Assembly (NCBI GenBank): GCA_004154925.1
Contig: QJNS01000405.1
Coordinates: 1-38,636 of the forward strand
DNA from: Monosporascus cannonballus
Taxonomy: Eukaryota; Ascomycota; Sordariomycetes; Xylariales
Length of the DNA stretch: 38,636 nucleotides
Reading direction: 5' to 3'
The notes beneath the pieces were generated by a model, which worked only from the letters and a program-made list of their open reading frames with translations, was not told where the DNA came from and did not search any database. Of the stretch, positions 32,501 through 38,636 are shown in pieces. Made by a program: the position numbers and the translations under genes. Each line of letters starts with the position of its first letter. The stretch's first letter is position 1.

Positions 32501-35500
32501 TGAGTTTCGCTTCCACATACCTCGGAAACACTATAATTGCCTGGGAAGCCAAAAGTGAGGTTCATGTAGCTACGCAGGTAACCTCCTGGTGAGCGAGTGC
32601 ATCGACTCGCGGGCAGCCAGTTGTTTCGAAGGGTGGGCAAGTGATTTGCTGGCCGAAGAGACCCAATACAATGCGATCGAGGGAGAGACACTTGTGGTAC
32701 CTTCGTGTACAGTAGGTGGACATTCCCAAAATACCTCTGGTTCTTTCACCCGCGACCAATTTCACAGCCCGAAGCCGGTTCACCGTGACCACCTGTCTGC
32801 AATGGGCAATGGTCAACATGCCCCGGAAATTTCCGTATCCCATCTGAGCCCATTGACCCATCCTCCACGCATGTCTAGTCCCGGAATCAGAGCAACAACA
32901 GTCTACGGTGGCAGCCTTGCTCGCTCCAAGACTGCCAACGCGGCAAATTGATTGGGGAGGGGCGAATGTCCCGGCGTGCATGGAAGCTCTTGGTACGCGA
33001 AAATCAGCGAATAATTCGCCTAGAGTAGCCCAGAGTCCTGTTGGCCGATACTGTCAACCCCTTTCAACAGTCGTATACCACGTGAACAAGACGTGGATTG
33101 CCCCGCCGTTTCGTCTGAACCCTAGATGACCGTCGCCCGCTTTGTGCTTGTTTCAAAAACATTTAGAAACCTGAATTGCCACTGTCAACTCTAGGCCCCG
33201 GCGTTAGGTAATTGTAACCCTATGTAAATCCGGATGGATACGCTCAGTGTCCTACACTATGTCATGTCATTGTGACAACGGGTTCTGAAGATGTCCTCGG
33301 ATTATCAACTCCCTAGGATGCGCGCCGTCGGTTTCCAACTTTCTTGATCAGACTCCGAAAAGTGTGTTGTCAGTTCGCTGTGACCTTCACTTCATCGAGA
33401 TGGACTCGTGACGATGTTGCCTAAAACAAACAATCCAGATTCCTAGGTTATGGGACGATGGAAGGTAGGAGGCATGCAATTGTCAATGTTGGGTCTAGGG
33501 GGACGTTGAAAATTTAGTGCCTGGAAGCCACCCCAGCCTGATTTACATACACCCCTACTACCAGGCACATCATATTAGGTGGACTATGGAGTTCCTCATA
33601 TAGGTACCCAGCTGAGCACACCTAACAAATTCTAAAAACACGCCCCCTACTCTTCTTGGCTATTCGTGCTTCGAGGGATCCTTTGCCTAACATGTCAAAA
33701 TCTTCGTAGAAATACAAGATCAACGCAACCAAGGAAGGTTGTAAGCTTTTGTGGAGGGGGGTATAGATTAGTTTGGTACATACCACAGTATATGTAGATA
33801 CCTTGCACTAGACATCTAGTGTTGTAGATAACCTCATGGACGATCCCGATCAGGTTAGATGAAGTGGAGTTGACAGTGGGGATACCCAGCGTTTTGACTC
33901 CGTGCGGATAGACTCCACCTGACATATAGCGCGTCTTGGCATTTCATAGTGGGTGCACTTGCCAAATCAACCGTTTCAATAAGCTAACAGCACTTTCAAC
34001 GTAACTATTTTTGCTCTCTTTCTCTCTCGTTGCTACCTAGTAGCTCTGGATTTGGTTATCGTAGAACCTTACTAGTTACTGCCATGGAAACAAAAGCAAA
34101 TTTTGATACCTAGGATTATCGGCTAAGTATTTACTGGTTGGTCCCGAACCCCCTCCCCCACTTTCTTTTTTTTTTCTTCTTTTTCTTTGCCATTGTCTTT
34201 CAGCTGGTTTCATCTCATTCAGTCATCGGTAGCTACTTCGAGGATCTCCTATAGGATACGTGCCGTTGCGTCCGTTGAGAAGCCTTCATTCCTACGTAGG
34301 GCTGCGGGACCCTCTGAACCACCACTCCTACGCCATATCCATCTACATTATTCGCCTGTTGCCATGTGTTACCCCGGCCGCCACTGATGACATGCATACT
34401 ACGGCTGACGTGCTGACTGATGGGAGGGGCTTGTGGGATCTGAGTCCAATATCCCTTGTCCACACCCCTTTCTGGAAACTAAGCCATATCTATGCCTATC
34501 GCACAGCCCAAGAAGAGAACCCTGCGATGGTAGAAGTCCTGCGAACTGTTGATACGTCACCTCGCACAAGATCTAGAAAGGCTGCGCGGAGAAGATGGGG
34601 TGCGCAACCCTCCAACGCCTATTTCGTTCGAGGCGATATGCTTTGGGCAGGAGGGCTTGTTTGTGAACATGCCGAACGTGCCACCGCTGCTATGCGTCGT
34701 GGATCATATTGTGCATAGACATATGGGGGGGCGGTAGAGACTGCACTGCATCGCCTAAACTAGATAGACGAAGGCGCTCAAAGGTAGCGGCCCGTCCCGG
34801 CGACACATTGTCCACGAGATGCTTAAAGACGCACTTGAACTGAGAAACTACGACCAAATTTTGAACAGAACAATAGCAGCTTGAGAATATCCTAGTCCCG
34901 CTCATCCACGGTGACGGGTCTCTGCCGTCGAGCCGACTTAGGTTAACAAGATCTAATAGCATAGGGCACAAGAATAACTTTGATCACGCGGGTGCCCAAC
35001 ATCTTCCAGATGCTCCACTTGCAAGCAGTTGGGAGGACGTCCCACGGCCTCGGCACAGCTAAGTCTCAGCCGTCGCATTTGCCACCGGTGAACCCGTCAA
35101 CGGTTTAAAAGACCTAAATTTGAGACATCTCGAGGCCGTCCAATTTGGCAAACTAGCGCGGATGAACGCTGGCGGGGCATTTTTGATCCCTCTGTTGAGC
35201 GGCAAGCCGCGCAGATTATTGTGCTATCAACAGTCTATGAGTGGCTATGGGCTCCGCGGCCTTCTGGGTCTCTGTTGCCATTTTTAACTTAACCAGGCGA
35301 GACACGAGAAGCTACCCTTGTTATTATCGTTCCTCCCGACGACGGGGTCGTTCTGGCTTGTTTCCCTCGAGAATGCGCAGCGCCGACATGCCGGATCCCA
35401 ACTTCAGAGCTCGGGTATTGGAGAACATCATTGGCTAGAGATTGGAGGTGCGCAGCCTTAGCCATCGACTAAAACGTCCGTTTCCCCACTCACTTTCTGT

Positions 35501-38500
35501 CGGCGCCGTCGCTGGGGGTCAGGTACTCCGCGGGCTTGAGCCTCATGGGAGGTCTCCATGACACGCCCGCTGTCAGCTGATAATGACGAGTGATAAAGTC
35601 GGCACAATCGTGTGTTAAGCATGAACTTATTTTAAAACACCGTCGCTAGTGCTCTTAGCGGCAAGACCCGAAGGCGAGAGGTGAATTAAAATGCCGTCAT
35701 CGGTGAAGTTCACAAAAGTTCTAGCGCGCGTGGACACTAGAAATCGTCAAGCAATGCTCTTGGCTGAAACACTTGAATCGATGGCTTCGGATGATCTACT
35801 ATTACGTCCGTAGCTCAAGAGACCCCACCCACTCATAATGCTCGGGCTGGCCTACCACCACGCCCACCGGCCATTACCGAATGATATCCCGTCAACATAC
35901 GGTTAGTCTCGTGGGCGGAATGCCTCATTCCAATAGACTAACCCCCCAAACTTACAATACGTGTATACACCAGGGAAACAACTCACCCACAGGTGCTGAT
36001 GTTGGCCGGTCTGCAAGGCTCAGCGAGACATCATCCCCCCAGCGAGCCCGCTGAGAAGCACAATAATCTATCTGTACTGCTCGCTCTGGACTTGACTACA
36101 ATCAGAATGCTTTTCTCCCCTAGGATCAAGAACCAATAATCGCCGTATCCCCTTCGAGGATAGCGTACCAAATGGCTGCTCCCTGACTACATTTGGGACG
36201 AGCAAGCGTAGCGGTAATGACAGACTATGCCAGAGTCATATTCGATCGAAAGTGGTCGGCACTAGCTTCAAACCGACCGGCAGCTCGTAAGCCTGCCATG
36301 CAGGCTCCCGTATACTGGGGCACTCCTCGGCCAGACACCTTCCTTCGTCATTACCAGAGGTGTTTGTGTGGCGTCTCGTAGAGGCCTTGACGGCAGGATA
36401 CCTGCAGATCTGCTGCATGGAAGATGGGTCTCTCAGGAGCCCATTTGATCTCACTCACCTCGCTCCTGCTAGTCCTGGAGAACTCGGGGTACTCGAATCT
36501 CCAGCGTTAAAAGGAAACACAGGGTGAAAAAAGAGGTCATCTTTAAGCGCGTTATCTAGGTAGACGTCTGAGTGGAGGGGTCCCAATGTTGTACCAGATT
36601 CCCAGGGAGGAAACTGACTTTTCTCATTTCAGGAGTCCTAATTACTGTAGCGAGTAGATCGGGAGCCTGGGGCTACACATCAACATTTGTTTGGGCTCCT
36701 GAGTCTGGGTCAACTAAAACAACTTGGAGCATGGGTCGAACGGGTTCTTACCTTGATTGTCAAAAAGGAGGAGGGAAATATGTCGCCCAGATACCTACAT
36801 CTATTGCGCTAGGAGCTTTACTTCACATTACTTGACTCATTACAACTTGATGCTAGCAACTTATGGCAGGCAACCTCCGCGTCGCTCACTCAAGAGGTTG
36901 TTCCTCATACCCTGGAAATACAGACATAATTACATCCCATATGCCTCAACATTCTTGCCAGGCATAATCCCCTGTAATAGTCTAGCCATTACCGTGTGAG
37001 CTAGAAGCAACAAAAGCGAGCGCGCCTCCGAATTGCCAACACCTTCCCCGCATGTCTCGATAGCCGCCGCTGTCTCAGACTCCCCAGCTTGCGCAACCGC
37101 TATCATACTGCTCGCTACTTGTGAGGTAGAGAATTCCCACTTCGTCAGTTCTAACAAAAGGCTTCATCGCTTCCCCTGAAGCTTCATACTCCGCACTCAG
37201 ACCGAGCCTTAGAACGCCTGACTGTGAGCTACGCCTAAGTCAGCTTTGCCCCTACACATCTAGGATTGCGTCTTTTATCCTAAGGCTTTCTCAACGCATT
37301 GTCCAGTGCGAATCGACGGCAATACGCCATCAGGGGTAATCCGCTCATCTCTCAAATATATAGACCACCCTTCATCCAGCAACTTGTCGCTGATGCGACC
37401 GTCGAATCTTACTCGGGCACTTGGAACATACTTCATTAAGGGTGAAACAATCCGACAGCTGATTTATAGCCAGCTGACGCCGTTGGCGCAGCCAACGCAG
37501 CTAGACCTCATCTTAGGAGCCGCCAGGCACCGAACCTGCAGACGGGAGTTCGGCGGCATCAATACGAACCCCAGTGGAGATATAGGCAAAGTACGTATTG
37601 GCGTTTCTATCCTCCAAGCTCTTTTATTGCCTGCCACAGCTCAACGAAGTCAGTATTCACGCTGACATTGACCACTACTCGCTAGGTAGACCCGGCGGAT
37701 TGGTAGACCAATAATATCGAGTTTCAGCGGACGGAATCGATTGTAATTCGCCAGATTAAAAGTCCAGTTGAGGTGCCGTGCTGATCTCAGGAACATTCGG
37801 TACTATATCTTGTGTATGTATGCTATTAGTGCTCCCCATCCGTATCCGACCAGGTCCAAGTGGCTTTTCTTCTTGTGCTGGGATATCGTGCAGGCGCCAC
37901 AGAGAACCACCAAACAGGAACGAGCACTAAACTGGCGAGGCAGATCGGAACAGAGAGTGCACAACGGCCTTCCCCCAATCAGTAAAAGTCACTGGAGGGG
38001 AATGTCACTCTTCTTAGTTGAAGAGTAGCACGGAAAAGAGGACAGGGCTCAGCCAGACAAGATCCGACCCATGTTCCCAAACGCATGAGCACCTTCGGCC
38101 TGCTCTGCCAGCTTAGACTCTTAAGGCCCTGCACATCTGCCAGTCAATCGCCGTTCTACGCATCTCTCGGCCTCCCTGCACGAGCCACCCCGTACTTTTC
38201 GCCGATCAAAACCCTCGGGCCCGAAAACCGGGCGTTCGGACGAGAAAACTTAAAGCTGACGGAACTGGACTCACGAGGTATGCAACTATAGAATTAGAGG
38301 CTTCATTAGGCCAGTCTACAAGCAGTGTCATTGGAACCCAGGTAGTCCGGGGTTGTAGTTGGCATGACAGGGGACTATTCAAAGGTCGGTCTGTGGAAAA
38401 CCCTGGACGAAATATTCCATACGCCCCCCCTTACAGCCCCCACTCCCCAAGCCAAGGAAGCCAAGCCCTACGAAGTTCCCACTCCCATACCCCATGTCCA

Positions 38501-38636
38501 CCATCTGAAGTAGGTCTAGCTGGGTTATGGGAGAGCGACTGCGCGGAAGCATTTAAAAAGAAGCTTGTTTTTAAGGCTAACGGCTCGAGATCTTAGGCAA
38601 GAAAGATACGGATTCGAGTACCGTTTCAAACCCCCC
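26588..38636. other. 12 kb without a recognisable gene
   Basis: I read all frames and found no domain motif, transposase, reverse transcriptase, tRNA or convincing spliced gene. Open frames up to about 150 codons exist (31064-31525 on -, 34260-34718 on +), but two or three overlapping frames are open in the same places and none has steady codon bias. Simple repeats include GACA copies at 26887-26904 and a pyrimidine tract at about 34164-34190. Small inverted repeats occur at 31004-31025 and 29020-29062. The region may be decayed transposon-derived or contig-end DNA. Confidence 0.4.
26887..26904. repeat. (GACA)n microsatellite
   Basis: About four and a half copies of GACA. No gene nearby is recognised. 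Confidence 0.65.

Noticed and set aside
34260..34737. 152-codon and 62-codon overlapping frames on + strand
   Set aside because: Two frames compete over the same DNA and neither resembles a known family.
35100..35290. Two overlapping protein-like frames
   Set aside because: Both are open over the same bases and neither shows family motifs.
1..38636. CRISPR arrays, rRNA, telomere repeats, transposase or reverse transcriptase
   Set aside because: Looked for and not found; the organism is eukaryotic and no TTAGGG arrays or RT/transposase motifs are visible.

Overview
The window is nuclear DNA of a filamentous ascomycete (Pezizomycotina, probably a Sordariomycete). Protein genes are interrupted by short GT-AG introns (about 43-118 nt) with CTRAC-type branch points. 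The proteins are fungal-type (SUR7-family protein, MscL-like channel with a C-terminal Cys4 knuckle, secreted intradiol dioxygenase, Glo3-type ArfGAP, Tim21), and intergenic DNA carries TAGGTAC-type microsatellites. The class-level placement is inference. A run of ten Ns at 18844-18853, preceded by a poly-G run, joins two contigs; the window starts in poly-T/poly-C.

Left contig (1-18843): a five-exon Rad51/RecA-family ATPase gene (866-2386, +); 4.9 kb without a recognisable gene, including a GC-rich island at about 5080-5960; two broken genes on the + strand, a short-chain dehydrogenase/reductase lacking its catalytic centre (7286-7915) and an aquaporin with several lesions (9286-10203); a leucine-rich-repeat-like protein (10844-12407, +); a SUR7-family membrane protein (14306-15452, +); an MscL-like channel (16256-17051, +); and, convergent with it, a secreted intradiol dioxygenase (18505-17256, -).

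Right contig (18854-38636): 3.7 kb without a recognisable gene, a Glo3-type ArfGAP (24216-22518, -), and divergently from it TIM21 (24827-25687, +). The 610-bp space between them is presumably a shared promoter region; it ends in a 7-codon upstream ORF whose stop overlaps the TIM21 start codon. The remaining 13 kb holds no gene I can recognise, apart from one copy of a 98-bp repeat and one small ORF with high GC at third positions.

The genes are mostly unrelated housekeeping or accessory functions (recombination, cell cortex, osmotic release, aromatic breakdown, vesicle traffic, mitochondrial import) and do not form a cluster. I did not find a clear new multi-gene system. The most interesting items are the two adjacent decayed genes, the inverted pair of about 98-bp repeats 12.7 kb apart, a 27-nt in-frame intron-like stretch in the Rad51-family gene, and the TIM21 uORF. 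Splice models were made by hand and checked for phase; the total coding length of each intact gene is divisible by three.
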